From: Adiantum capillus-veneris
Taxonomy: Eukaryota > Streptophyta > Polypodiopsida > Polypodiales > Pteridaceae
Assembly: GCA_014529385.2 (NCBI GenBank)
Contig: CM043954.1
Span: 8,123,806-8,187,805 of the forward strand
DNA length: 64,000 bases
Reading direction: 5' to 3'
The position numbers and the translations under genes are program-made. Below, one piece after another: positions 44,212 through 56,974 of this stretch; position 1 is the stretch's first letter, and each line of letters begins with the position of its first letter. The notes beneath the pieces are model-generated. The model was given only the letters and a program-made list of their open reading frames with translations, was not told the DNA's origin and ran no database searches.

Positions 44212-45180
44212 AACATGGCAAGAAAGCCCGTCCTCCGTGCATCTACGGAACATATTGTCAAACATCGTCTTGCTTATAGCACCACCTTTTGCCCTGATCG
44301 ACAGCTTTGTGAAGGTTACCTTTATGGAAGGATGGCTCACCATAAATTTCCTAGTCTTCATGCTACTACAACTGAACCTAGCATACATGTCTACTCAAGT
44401 GGATGTTGAAGCCATCCTGTGCTGAGCAGTCAACAAGAGACCACAATGAACACCATCGAATGGTGTCTTGCGAGGAGGTAGCATTATCCTCTATGGAAAA
44501 CACAAGGCAAGGTACTGCTGTGCACCCAAAACTGGAAAACACAAGGCAAGGTACTGCTGTGCACCCAAAACTGCAACTTTGAGGGACTGGAAACACTGTT
44601 GTAATGCAGATTTCAGCGCTTCCATTCGCCCCCGATAGATGTGATGGGGTGTGGATCTCTCCTACCACAGCCGTCGGAGGGCTCAAAACAGAGAAAAAAC
44701 AGCAAGGTTTTAAGGCTAGAAACAGTATCGTGTGAAGAGGATACGGGTCGTCAATACATTGGATGCAAATCCGGGAAGTCGAAGGCAAGATCAGAGGTAG
44801 AAAGCCCAGCATCCCCCTCTCTAGGCTAAAAATGCAGGTCCCTTTTGCCGCTTGATGGGGCTTCTTTTTCCCTCTCCAATTGCGGGTCCTCCTTCATGTG
44901 TGCCAAAACAAGCATCCTTTCGTCGAACCGGTGCCCGGATGTGATTAATGCAAGGGCTGAAAGTTAACGCAAAGGTGCAAATTAGGCAAGGCTTGTGAAC
45001 AAGATCTCAGGGCTGATCTGGGGCAATCCCTTCGGGGATGAGAGAGAAGGGAGGAGCGATGGCTGATTTGGCTCCATAGGATAGAAAACGCAGCCTGAGA
45101 GGTGAAAACACTGCTGTTTGCAGAAAACACAGCCACCGAGGGGGAGCGATCTCAATTTTGAGGGAGTTCTTTGCGACGGA
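44212..45180. repeat. tandem module 4, 3'-truncated
   Basis: Starts with the anchor at 44212 and follows the module order to about 45130, lacking the second anchor. It contains a local 39-bp duplication. Confidence 0.8.
44495..44572. repeat. 39-bp tandem duplication
   Basis: GGAAAACACAAGGCAAGGTA and the 19 bases after it occur at 44495 and again at 44534. The other modules have this segment once. Confidence 0.9.
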
Positions 45181-45219
45181 AGCAATCAGCAGGGGATCGT
45201 TGACTTAGGAGAAGAACCT

Positions 45220-45232
45220 CATCATCTGATAC
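45220..45232 (-). other. possible copia primer-binding site
   Basis: The minus strand reads TGGTATCAGATG next to a CA end (plus: TGTGAGAGTGG from 45233). It matches 10 of 12 bases of the initiator-Met site. It would make the module region the leader of an old leftward copia element. No LTR pair was found. Confidence 0.35.
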
Positions 45233-45362
45233 CATGTGAGAGTGGGTAGCGAAAGTGAAAGCGGAGCACTGCCAACAACAACAGATAGCTCAGGTTGAGT
45301 CCTTTCCAGGAATACATGAAGATCTGCTTCATGTTGTCCACATGTGCCATATGGTTATAAGC

Positions 45363-45596
45363 TCATGTTGCATTCAACCACAAACCATCAAATCTCTCAT
45401 GTAGCTTACTCTTGCATTGAATCTGTTCTTGAACGTGTTTCTCTTTTAGTTTTGCTACCTGATCTTGCATTTTATTCATAACCTTTTGAAGCATCTGTAG
45501 CATTTTTGTTTGATCTATTTTGTTGTAGTCCACTCCATTCATGGCTGCTTCGACCTCATCTGTAGATTCTTGATCTATCAATATTTTTACTTGCAT
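45363..45596 (-). CDS. short coiled-coil-like ORF, unrecognised
   Basis: A 77-codon minus-strand frame (MQVKILIDQESTDEVEAAMN) with a central heptad-like stretch (MLQMLQKVMNKMQDQVAKLKE). No family is recognised. It may be the N-terminus of a gag-like protein, given the primer-site-like motif upstream, or chance. Confidence 0.25.
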   Translation of the reverse strand: MQVKILIDQESTDEVEAAMNGVDYNKIDQTKMLQMLQKVMNKMQDQVAKLKEKHVQEQIQCKSKLHERFDGLWLNAT

Positions 45597-45599
45597 TGA

Positions 45600-46671
45600 T
45601 GTTACATGGAGATATGATATTTGTGTTAGTCTAACATATAGTTTGTTTTAAATATACAGATATGATGAGTGACCAGGGTCATAGAGTGAAGTTGATGTTC
45701 ATCAAGACTTTGCTACGTACCACTGAACTATCAGGAAAGGCTTTGACAGAGGCTATGTCAGATTATATGGAGATGGATGACACCAGTTTAGACAGCTCCA
45801 TCAAGTTTCTTGGGTGATTCAGTTTGCCCGTATGTCCTAGAGAGGGTACATCCTCCTAGTCACACACAGGAGTGGAGACTTCCTCTCATGCAGATCAGAC
45901 CATAGCACATTGATAATATTCTCGATTGATAAAGTAGTAATGTCATTCTTTTTTTAATATAGAAATCGTAATGTATGTATTCCCTTGATGACTTTGTTTG
46001 CTTAGGACTCCTATTCCAGGTACATCACATCATGAGAGTCAATGGCTTACTCCTAATGTACCTCCTAGTACTCAGGTGACACCTGATTCACAAGCTAGTG
46101 GCCATCAGTCTCGGAGGTATATCTATTATGGTGATTATGGATTAAATATCAAGTAGTTTTTAAGAACTCTCATCTAATCTACCGTATGTTTATATTGCAT
46201 GTAGGCATCAACGGCGGCAGAGTAGCACACCACCAAGCCGATCGATTTGTGAGACACCGCCTCAGCCGTCAGCTCCCCCGTCAGTGCCCCCACCTCCACC
46301 AATTCACACATGCATTGGCAGCTTGGGTGTCACATGCGACATCTTGCCTGACAGGGCTATCCTCCATCTCGGAGCCAGTATCGCCCTCAAACGTCGGATG
46401 GGAGACCTCTGCTCGTCTTATCTAGAGCAGGTTCATATACCATGGGAGTAAGATAAAAAATATAAATTTTAGTTTCTTAGTTGAATTACTAATCGACTTT
46501 ATTTTGCACTATAGTGATCAGCATGAGGATGACAAGAAATATGTTATCAACACACTAGAGACAAAGTATGGGACAAGATGGAGTCACAAGTGGATGGTCA
46601 AGCAAGCGTGAAAACTCATGGGTCATTGACGCGACGCAGCACGGTAAGTAGAAAGAAGTAAATATTTTTAA

Positions 46672-46673
<2 letters not shown>
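45600..46673 (+). other. possible fragmented multi-exon gene, unassigned
   Basis: Coding-like stretches are separated by AT-rich segments ending in splice-acceptor-like TATACAG, TTGCATGTAG and GCACTATAG. One stretch is proline-rich (PPSRSICETPPQPSAPPSVPPPPP, 46210-46310) and one is charged (DQHEDDKKYVINTLETKYG, 46515). It could be a transposon accessory gene or a degraded host gene; I cannot choose. Confidence 0.25.

Positions 46674-46727
<54 letters not shown>
46674..46727. repeat. (TC)n microsatellite
   Basis: About 27 uninterrupted TC units. Confidence 0.97.
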
Positions 46728-46732
<5 letters not shown>

Positions 46733-48643
46733 GACTCTCAATCTGTCAAGGTGGAAATCGATCGGAGCTGCTCTCTGAGTAGGTGTAGCATATAGTAGAG
46801 GCAGTCTGTAGGCAACTCTCACAAAATTCATGAGTGGGTGCATCGTGCATTGTTGGGGTGCATGATTTTTTCTCTCTTCTATCATGCTCGCCGCTTGGGA
46901 CCATATGCGACAAATCAAATGTACATGGTGTGTATGTCTTCTGTCTCTCTTTGTCCAAGCAACCAGCCAAGGGAATCTAATCGCTCCACTATTCTCTATC
47001 TTTGTAATGTCCGAGCAATGCATTACTCCCGTCGATATACCCCAATGGCTTTCGAGTATCATAGGCTGCCTTTTGCACCTCTTTGGGCCTTCACAACTTC
47101 TGTGACTAGGAGGTATCCACCTCATAAACTCGGTCCAAGCAATCAGCCAACCAAAGTCGCTTGATTGCCCTCCGTGCATTTTAGATTCGCACTTCGACGC
47201 CCTACCTTGCTGTCGGCAATAAGCGTATAGTTTATTTGCTGCCTCACTGCCATGAGTCCAGTGGTGCCATCTTAGCTAGCACCATTTAGTGAGTAGAAGC
47301 ATGTGCATAATCACTCTCCGAGCATACCCATTATCATCATTGACCTCGCATTTTGTTGTCGTGGCTCCAATCCAAGCCACTAGCCAAATGAAGAAACTCA
47401 AATAAGACACGGGCTGGTGCTCATCGAAGTCCGCTCGCTCGCAATACGGGTCGTGCATACATCAGCCACCAGCTCTTCCTCCCATGTATTTTTCAATGAC
47501 ACCTCACCGGGTTCGCACACACCGCCAAAATTTTTACCCCGTTCTTTTCAGTACCTCGCCCTGTTGTAGTGATCTGGACTCTATTACACTGACCTTTCTT
47601 GTGTGCGGGGTCCCATACGAAGTCATTGCACACACTCAACTTCCCTATAAATTGAGTTCGAGGGTCATTCATCATGACTACGAGACCCCTGTTGTCTTTT
47701 CCATTATACTTACCAACTAACTTGCATATCTTCACCTTCAACATGCCTTGCTCAGTTCCATTGAGTAACCCAAAAATGGGCTCCTTTTCCACAAACCCAG
47801 GTAGCCCTGGTCGCCGTCCATGACTTCGGCAGCCACCCCGTTTAGTAAGTACCACAGAGCTTCCGCTCTTGGTGTGAGAAACAACTTTCCACCCATTCGC
47901 ATGGTTAGTCAAGCGGGTTCAAGACCCCATCCTTCCATACCAGCCAATTGGCCACCCTATACCATGCTGTTGCTGTTGAGCATCAAGTTCCAATACCCAT
48001 TGCACCTGGCCCGCTGTGCGCTACCATGCATCAATTGCACACTATCGTGCATCAAATGATCCTTGCACATTTCCACTCTCATTAGACCTCCTTCGACCTT
48101 ATTGCAGGCCTGTATGGTGGGCTCATTAGCCAAGAAAGAGGCCAGCCCTCCCAAAAGAAGAAGGGTGCCCACCTATATGGGTGGCTAATCCTACAAACCA
48201 AGGACCTCTAGGACCACAAACAAACCCCACCTCATAGACTATCTCAAAGAAGCACTCCCAAGCTCCGACACAGCAAAGAGATGCATTCTCCCCTTAACAT
48301 TTCAACCCACTCTTCGAGCATATAAGTGAGAGTCACTGCAAAAGTGACACATACAATGTTATATAGGGCTACAAATAGAAAATTACAGGAATAAACATTG
48401 CATGCGAAGCTCTCCCAAAGAGCCACATTATGTCAAAAACTTCAACACAAATCATTTCAAAAGAAGAAAAGTAAGGTATTGAAATTAGAGCATAAACCCC
48501 TAGCTGGGCACTTCCTCATGGATGTGCATGTGAGAAAAATCTTTTCTCACCCTATCTCTGATTTGCAACATTGGTTGTATGAAGATGCTCCAAAGCAAAA
48601 CACATGCTTCGATATGTAGTACTAACCACGGAGGAGGTACGGA
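46728..48643. other. unassigned, weakly coding-like sequence
   Basis: Minus-strand frames at 47179-46616, 47458-47276, 47912-47493 and 48172-47957 have no recognised domain. The minus-strand phrase F.WL(I/V)AWT recurs three times (near 47145, 46970 and 47385), from three copies of a 20-bp element TCCAAGC.A.YAGCCAA. This suggests an old local repeat rather than a conserved protein. The 139-codon frame 47912-47493 is the longest. Confidence 0.3.
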
Positions 48644-49066
48644 TCAAAGTTGCCAAACTGGGAGGAGAGCCTGGTAGGCTGTGCTTATTGAGAGGCCTAC
48701 GTGGTCATCAAGCCACAGATCCTTCTTAAACCACAGAATGGCAACATCCTTGTTGTTTGATGTTTGCATTGATGCATCAGTTGACACAACCAAGATTCTA
48801 TACTTCCTTCTTCGCTTTGAAATAGCCCTGTTTTTATCTAATATTTTTGTGGAGGGCACAAAATCCATCTTGTTGCTCTCATGAAAACAGAGCCCGCTTC
48901 TTCCATGTAAACTGCCAATAGGTACTACTCCACGGTGAGACCCAAAATGGCAGAGGTTTAGTCCTATTATAATCTTGCTGAAAATGCTCTTTGTTGATAT
49001 ACTTATGTGATAGAGATGTTGATGCAGACAGCTTCCTGGAACGTGGGCACGAGCAAGAGAAGCCAT
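48644..49066 (-). pseudogene. photolyase/cryptochrome-like N-terminal fragment
   Basis: On the minus strand a frame from MASLARAHVPGSCLHQHLYH (ATG ending at 49066) has a serine/basic-rich N-terminus like a plastid transit peptide. It leads to DVAILWFKKDLWLDDHVGL and AYQALLPV. This matches the first strand and helix of the photolyase alpha/beta domain (pattern WF..DLR..DHPGL....LPVYVFD), closest by memory to the plant photolyase-domain proteins that keep DDHPGL. The frame ends three residues after LLPV, where an intron donor (A|GTTTGG) or a break could lie. No later exon is visible in this window. Arginine-to-tryptophan and proline-to-valine changes in the motif suggest decay, though a distant second exon cannot be excluded. 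Confidence 0.55.
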
Positions 49067-49469
49067 CTCTTTATTAATATGGTGAGTGCCATGCACCTGT
49101 GCGATTTTGCCAACTATGGAGGTATCCTTTCCGCAGCTGCGATTGTGTTTTGCATGAACGAGAACTACATTGCTGTGAGGAGGTTGATGCTGAATGTGGT
49201 GATTGCCACTAGCATGGCGATGTAGCCATGACTATTGGTGCGTATGTGATGAGGATAGGACGCATGAGGCTATAGTGGACATTACTGTAGGGTCCATCTT
49301 CGTAGATGGCGCGGATGCTTCCTAGCTTGGATGGCCAAGCTTCACGATAAGGGAGGGTGGTGAATTCATTGTTTGTTTTGTATCTCGTCCATTTCCTTAT
49401 GCCTCACAATGGACTACACAATGATTCACTACCATGCTTGATTAAACTTTATTTAGTGCAAATTTGGCA
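49067..49469. other. no gene assigned
   Basis: A plus-strand frame to 49224 (with ANYGGILSAAAIVFCMNENY) looks protein-like but has no recognised family. The rest is featureless. Confidence 0.3.
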
Positions 49470-49980
49470 TTAAGCAATGGACTTGCCAACAACATCGACG
49501 ATGATGAGGACGACAACGAGACAGGCTGGAATCTGAAAAACGCTATGGTTTCTACGAATCTTTATCTGCTAAATTCTGACTCTAAATCGATGACGACGAT
49601 GCGGTGAAAACGCAGATGCTGAAATCTCCATTTTTGGGTTGAAACTACAAACGCTCGTGGATCTGACCATGAGAGCGAGAAACTGCTGCAGGAGGGTGAG
49701 ATCTGCGAGGTTCAATGATTCTACGACGGAGTTTGATTGCTGAAAACTAAAAACGCTGGTCTAGATCTGGATTTTGTTGTGGTAGATCTACAAAATGCTG
49801 GATGGTTATGCTGATGTAAAAACGCTAGGGCTGATCTGCTATCTTGCTGTGGAATCTGCTAACGCTAGGGCTGATCCGTCTTCTGCTCTGCTGCTACTGA
49901 GGCTGATCTGCAATGCAAAAACGCCAGGGCTAATCTGTCATGCAAAAATGTTGGGCTTTTCAGATGTGCTTCACTGTCGG
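49470..49980. repeat. partial module copy and AACGCTAGGGCTGATCTGC repeats
   Basis: The segment from about 49478 (ATGGACTTGCCAACAACATC...GGCTGGAATCTGAAAAACGC) matches the second half of the 31.5-45 kb modules. It is followed by imperfect copies of AACGCTAGGGCTGATC at 49821, 49861 and about 49919. It is a dispersed remnant of the same repeat. Confidence 0.65.
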
Positions 49981-50215
49981 TGGTAGCGTCCTCCTATCTT
50001 GGGCAACGGCGTGTTTTGATTACCTTGTACATAGCTAAAAAAATAAAAACGAGTCTGAAGGAAATCGAACACTGACACTATCCATATGAGGCTATCACCA
50101 CGAGACTCCTCACCACCCACCCTTATTAGTAAGATTTCAAAAGAATAAAAATCATGAATTACTATGAGATTAAATCTTACCCAATATAGGTTGATTTGTG
50201 AGTTGACACGCACGG

Positions 50216-53200
50216 CTAATATTCCTCATCGTCATCTCTGAGATTAACTGTCAATAAAATCTCACCTTCATTATCTTTGTTTACTTCTTCAAACTCCTCT
50301 GCCGTTAAATCTGTGTTGACGTTCATTTTCTCAATGTGCTTGATATCCACTATTTCTTCGTCTTCGGTGTCTGTAGTGTTAGAGTACGGATGGTTGTCGT
50401 TCTCATCATCTACAATGTCATCATGATCGGCAAGGGAAATTCTACATGTCTCTAATGTGGATGTGTCTAGATTTGAGGATGTTACGAATTCATCCTGATT
50501 TGCTTCCTCAGGGTCAACGCTATCAAACAACTGACGACCTCTAGGTTGGACATGCACAAATTGCCACCATGGATGAGAATCTGGGTTCTTGTAAAAGAAC
50601 GCTTGCTCAACATGAGTTGGCAGAATGTAAGGCTCTCTTGTTGCATGCATTAACTTTGAGGAGTCGACGGACCAAAATTTGAACGGTTCTCTTCTCATTG
50701 TGGCACTATTGCCTTTATACTCGGCACGAAACCAATCCACCTTCAGAATCACCTGTCAAAATGCACGAATCAAAACTTTAGAATTATGTATAACTTCAAG
50801 AAATCTACATGTCATTGTTGTATGAAGAGGGATTTCATTCACCTGTTTGAAGATCCGATACGATATTTCATAAATGCCGACTATGGTTCCCACATAACCA
50901 AGTTCACTATCAACAAGATTTGTGTCTCTTGAACTTGCACGTGATAATTGCTTGAAAGAGGCAGCAACGGAAGAATCTTGAGTTAGATGTAAGTCGTCAA
51001 TAGCTTTTATTCGAAGATGTTGACCATAAGCATTTGAGCCTAGCTCAATATATAAATGATATAAGAAAAAAAGGAATATTGCTTGTTTAGTTTAAAGTTT
51101 TCAAAACCCAAAAGTTACCTTTCTTTCACATCCGACCATAAACTCTCTCTGTTCCCTTGAGATTGTCACATGATCTCTATCTGCCCATTTCATACGGGTG
51201 TATAATCAATCCATGAAAGAAGGTACGTCTTCGATGTTATTTACGTTGGTTTGACATCTAGATCTCCTGTTTTTACGTCTGCCAACTCGTTGTTTCGCAA
51301 GTTTCTCCTCGTACTCCTCAATAAATTGTTGCATGCATTTGCTATTATAAACAATGAAAGTAGAAATATCCAAATTATCTTGGATCTTAAGTCGAAAAGG
51401 GACTCCCTTACTAGACAATACCTCGTCTGACATGGTAGAAGAAGACTCATTTGTCCATACGCGTGGAGCTTCAAAATCAGTTTGCTCAAGATATTCACAA
51501 ACATAATAGATTTATTCTTCAAGCATCCATGTCCTTCTGCCATAGAACCCTCTGGTCTTTCTATTTTGACGTACATAACCCTTTAGTACTCCCATAAATC
51601 TCTCGGCCCAAAACATCCATCAAGTAGAAACAACACCATCAAGCTCTATCTCGTCCACTAGATGGATTAGCAGATGAACCTGGATATCAAAAAAGGAGGT
51701 TAGAAGTTCCTTCTCCATTAAACAAAGAAGCTCTATATATTTACGCTTCTTTTGTGGAATTAACCCTTTGTCAATTTCTTTAGATGTAATCCATCCATCA
51801 ATAAAAGAAAGAAGATATTCAAGTTATATTTGAATTAAGAACTTATTAAAACTAGAATTTTATGCTAAAAAAATTTTTGCGATCAATATCTTGCAAGCGA
51901 TCCAGCACAATATATTACGTCTCAGACTCCTTGGATAATACATCCATCAATAACAAGGGGTAGAACATGTTGTATACATGATTAATCCAATCAACAAAAC
52001 ATGCAAGAAAATAAATACTTACGAAGATTAATAAAACTTTACCTTCACAAAATTGTGCTAGTCATGTGTTTTTAAACCAGACAAGCTCTTGTCATCTAAA
52101 GTGAACATGTTTTGACAAGATGCTCCATATCCTGTAGGCGTACGAATCAATTGAATCCTCTTGTTGATAGTCTACACCTCTTCTGTGCTGAGTACCCATG
52201 GGCAAGGCTCATAGGTTGTGTCACGTCTAGTTTCATCAAAAAGTGGCCATAGATTAAGCTTTGAATTTTGATCCTTTAAGTCATTTCTTGTTGCCACTGT
52301 GTCTTTCAAGCCAACAAGGTGTTGCCATAATGAATGACCAATGTTCTTAAATATATGCATAGGATCAAGAAGATGACATATCTTCAAATCCTTCCAATAT
52401 TCCAAAGTGTACCATACCGAAGGACTTTGAGCCAGAGAACGTTTTCCTCTGGCTCGCACCTTCACAACGTCATCATCATCACTGCTTATGATCTCCGACT
52501 CCGGATCGATAGCGGGTCCAACATTCCACTTTAGATACCAATCCTTTGGTGTGTTTGGTATTGGACATTTCCCTTCTTCTACCTTCCTGTTAAACGTATG
52601 GCTTGCCTTCTATTTCATGATGCTCTTCAGGTAAAAATCATATGTGTCGAAGGTATATATTTCTGTTGAGGTTTTTGCTATAAGTTGATCTCAACCAATC
52701 ACCACACACAGGACAAGATTTATAACCCTTGGTACATATTTTTGCATGAAAAACATAACAAAGATTATTAGCGCAATAAATATACAAAAATGTATGAGAA
52801 ATGTATATATCTAAACCATTTACCTGAGCAAAAGCCATATCCTGGAAAGTCGTGGATAGTCCATGCTAAAATCCCACGAACAATGAACTGTCTTTCACCA
52901 ATTCTTCTTGACATATCCACGACATCAATCCCTCTCCGCAAATCTTGAAGATCGTCAATGAGAGGAGCCAAATATACATTCAGGTCTTTAGCTTGTCACT
53001 TTCCCGGGATTAAGAGTGAGAGCATTAAATACTCTTTCTTAATACTAAGATATGGGGATAGATTATAGTTAATAACTACCACCGACCATGTAGACCATTT
53101 ACTTGATTTTATAGAAAATGGATTCACACCATCTAATGCTACACCCATCTTTAAATTGCGTTATTCTTTTACCAAATCTGGCCATAGCGAATCAATATGC

Positions 53201-53991
53201 TCAAATGCAGGACTATCCTGCGAAATTCGCATTACTCCATCTTTACTCTTGTGCTCCGCTCCCCATGTCATAAGGGTAGCTAATTCGGGAGCCAAGGGAA
53301 AATGTCTCAATACCTATCTAGGGACCTTACCTTTCTCATCTTTATAACGAGGCGTTTGACATTTTGGACACGTCACACTGTTCTGGTACTGATGTCTATA
53401 TAAAATACAATCGTTGGGACATGCATGTATGGAAGAATAGTCAAGTCCAAGACTACTTATCATCTTCTTCACCTCATCGTGTGATGTAGGAAGGTAATTG
53501 CTTGTCGACAAGAACTTTTGAGAGAGTAGCCTGCAAATTGATTAAAAATATGATTAATAACAAGCACCAATATTTAGAGTGTAACAAATAAATATGTTAG
53601 ATGTATACATACTTCAATAGTGCTAAACAGATACATTACTCCATCCAAAACGGTTTTGAAGATTAAGAATAAGTAGGTTTGCACTTAGTTGTATCAGTTG
53701 GCTTTCTTCATAGATATGCTTTAGAGCTTCTTCTCAAAGATACTTCTTGTTGTTAGGAATATCGCTTGCACTATCATTTTGATGCCAATCCTCAATAAAA
53801 TCATCCATGCCATCGTCATTATCAAAGATATCATCACGTGCATTAAAGTCCTTAGAATATTGTTCCTTTAGTCTTGCATACGTATTAGGATCACTCCTAC
53901 ATAGGATCCTCATGCACTCTACTGACATTTGAGATACGTCATGTGAATATTGATTTGTGACGTTATCAATGTCATAGTCTGGAATCTGCAT
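50216..53991 (-). pseudogene. CACTA (En/Spm) TNP2-like transposase, decayed
   Basis: Minus-strand pieces follow the TNP2 order. The acidic N-terminal region (53991-53734) leads to YLPTSHDEVKKMISSLGLDY and HACPNDCILYRHQY with a CPKC zinc pair (53511-53314). VYLAPLIDDLQDLRRGIDV and ILAWTIHDFPGYG come next (52985-52800), then CPVCGDWLRS (52740). CHLLDPMHIFKNIGHSLW (52400) follows, and finally a DUF4216-like end (50752-50216, VDWFRAEYKG and EQAFFYKNP) with an acidic tail. Numerous stops and frameshifts separate them. No CACTA terminal repeats were found. The 5' end is lost near 54000 against a copia fragment. Confidence 0.85.
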
Positions 53992-54009
53992 ATTTGAAGG
54001 TAAAGAAGA

Positions 54010-56722
54010 TAGCTAAGAAAGTCAATAGTGCGGTGTGGCACTATCGGCTTGCGTATATGAACGCCAAAGGAATGCAAATCCTTCAAACAAAGAAGCTTCT
54101 ACCAAGTTTGAATAAGTGGACTTAGAGTTCTGTGAATATTGTGTATATGGTAAACAAAAGAGGATAAAATTTCAAAAATCGAGAAATGAAAAAGAAAAAA
54201 TAAAAAACTTGTGTTGGTTCATTCTGATGTTTGGGGTCATGCAAGTACACCATCACTTGGTGGCTCATTGTATTATGTAACATTCATAGACGATGCGACT
54301 AGGAAAACATGGGTTTATGTCATGAAGAATAAAATCCGATGTGTTTTTCATATTTCAAAGGTGGAAAGCCTTTGTGGAGAATGAAGTAGGTACCAAGGTT
54401 AAATGCCTCAGATCCGACAATAGAGGTCAATATTGTAGTCAATCTTTTGAAAGCTTTTGTGCTAGCAATGGCATTTGGAGGCAAAAGAAAACCTCAAGGA
54501 CACCTCAACAAAATGCGATTTCAAAAAGGATGAGTAGGACAATCATGGAGCGAGCACGAAGAATGCGGCTACATGCAAGCCTACCGCTTGAGCTTTGGGT
54601 AGAATCTGTAAGTACGTCTGTGTACTTAATCAACCGGTCACCCTCAACGGAATTGGATGGGGGAGTTCCAAAAGAGGCATGGATAGGTAAACCGGTGAAT
54701 TTGCATTTCTCAAAGTGTTTGGGTGTGAGGCTTTCATGCACATAGATAGAAGCCTAAGATCAAAGCTAAATGCAAAGTCTAAAAAGTCTTTCTTCATTGG
54801 CTATGGAGAAGGTGACTTTGGGTATCGCATATGGACTATTGAAGATGGTAAAATCTAGGAGTAGGGATGTAATTTTAAATGAACAAAATATTTACAAAGC
54901 TTACTTGGAAAGAAAACAAACAAAAGAAACAGGTGATGAGTACATGGAGCTTAGCGACGGTGAAGACTCAAGGACTGCAAACAGTGACAATGTGCAACAA
55001 CGTCAACCAAATGAGGATCCTCAACCTATTCCCTGAAGGTCTACAAAAGAAAGTAGACCTCCAAAAAGGTTCATTCCTTCCTTCAACCATCTCTTGGTCT
55101 CAGATTTTGAAGAGCCGGAATCATTTGAAGAAGCTATGCAACACGAATCCAAAGAAGAATGGATGGAGCATGCAAGTGGAGATGCACTCATTACATCGCA
55201 ATCAAACATGGGAGTTGGTTGAGTTGCCTAAAGGTAGGTGGGAACTTTAGAACAAATGGGTGTATAAGCTAAAGGAAGAGGAAGGTGGGAACAAAAGGTA
55301 CAAGTTTAGGCTTGTGGTAAAAGGGTTTTCTCAAAAGAAAGGTGTTGACTTCAATGAAATATTTTCTCCTGTTGTAAAAATGAACTCAATTAAGCTTGTC
55401 TTAAGCCTTGTGGCTGCTCATGATCTAAATCTTTAGCAAATGGATGTAAATACGACATTTCCTCATGGTGACTTAGAGGAGGAAATTTACATGCTTCAAC
55501 CAAAGGGGTATGAAGTAAAAGGTAAGGAGAAAATGGTTTGCAAATTAAAGAAGAGCTTGTATGGTTTAAATCAAGCATCAAGACAATGGTACTTGAAGTT
55601 CGATTAATGTATATTGGATCATGGATTCACAAGAAGCAACTTGGATCACTGCGTCTACACAAAGAATTTGGAAGATGTGAAGTTCATCATCCTAATGTTG
55701 TATGTTGATGACTGCATGCTTATTGCAAGTGCTAACATGCAGGACATCAAAGACATAAAAGAGGAGCTGTCTAAATCTTTTTTAATGAAATATTTAGGCG
55801 TTGCAAAGAGGATACTTGGTATGAAGATATCAAGGGACAAGAAGAAGAAGATAATTAAGCTATCTCAGGAGGATTACGTCAAGAAGGTACTAGAAAGATT
55901 TGCAATGCAAAATGCAAAACCGGTTTCTACACCTTTGACTGGTCACTTTAAACTAACCAAGGATATCTGTCCAAAGACACAAGAGGAGATAGCCTATATG
56001 TCTAAAGTTCCATATGCTGCAGCGGTAGGTTCTCTTATGTATGCTATGGTCTGGACAAGGCCAGACATTGCACATGCAGTGGGAGTTGTAAGTAGGTTCA
56101 TGGAAAACCCAGATAAAGAGCACTAGGCAAGCTATGAACTGGATACTTAGATATCTAAAAGGGACAAAAAAAATGCTTTGTATTTTGGAGGAACTCATAT
56201 TTTTCTTCAAGGGTATGCTGATACAGATATGGCAGGTGACAAAGATACTCGAAGGAGCACTACTGGCTATGTCTTCACGGTTGGAGGCACAGCAGTAAGC
56301 TAGGCTTCAAAGTTGTAGAAAATAGTATCACTTTCTAACACGAAAGTAGAGTATGTAGCAGTGATGGAGGCAAGCAAAGATATTATGTGGCTTCACAAAT
56401 TTTTAGAAGAGCTTGGATTCAAACAAGACAAATGTGTCTTGTACAGTGATCGCCAAAGTGCTATCCATCTTGCAAAGAAATCAGCCTTTTCATTCAAGGA
56501 AAAAGCACATTGAGGTGAGATATCACTTCATACGCACTCTTTTGGAAGAGGGACAACTAAACCTAGAAAAGGTGCATACAAGTGAAAATCCTGCAGAAGA
56601 CATGTTTACAAAGGTGGTCAATAAGAGCTTTTGCTCATCTTCAATTGGCATTCAAGGATAAGAGGCCAGGATGGAAAGTAGTCAACAGGTTTGGTTTTGA
56701 GATCAGTCTCCAAGTGGGAGAT
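54010..56722 (+). pseudogene. Copia-4 pol remnant, integrase to RNase H
   Basis: The plus strand holds a degraded copia pol. Pre-integrase VWHYRLAYMNAKGMQ (54035) is followed by integrase HSDVWGHASTPSLGGSLYYV (54220) and CLRSDNRGQY and TPQQNAISKR (54400-54530). Reverse transcriptase follows with [22 protein letters not shown] and LYVDDCMLIA (55260-55720). RNase H comes last, with TDMAGDKDTRRSTTGY and SRKKHIEVRYHFIR (56220-56540). Several stops and frameshifts are present. Gag and the 5' LTR are missing. It differs strongly from Copia-1 and Copia-2 and is the oldest copia copy here. AAGTGGGAGAT precedes the 3' LTR. Confidence 0.88.
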
Positions 56723-56974
56723 TGTTAATAAGTAAGGATCCTGATTTACCCATTGTAATTTTTGATATTAACATGCACATTTATAAGGTCCCCATTATGA
56801 GGAGAAGTCGACAAAATGTTCCTTTTTGTCAAAATATTATGGCCGGACGACAACCGAAAAGTGGTTGGAAAATGACCGGTCGTTTGGACGGTTGGCCAGT
56901 GGTCGTTAGTCAATGGCCGGTGGCCGGTGGGGCTGAATTCAATGGCCGGTGGTGGATTTCAAAGGAGGACTTGT

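Noticed and set aside
49007-49225. Plus-strand 72-codon frame resembling a membrane segment
   Set aside because: It overlaps the start of the photolyase-like fragment on the other strand and has no recognised family.
49970-54048. CACTG/CACTA motifs at 49970 and 54039 as terminal repeats of the CACTA element
   Set aside because: The two are not inverted repeats of each other, and the one at 54039 lies inside copia coding sequence.
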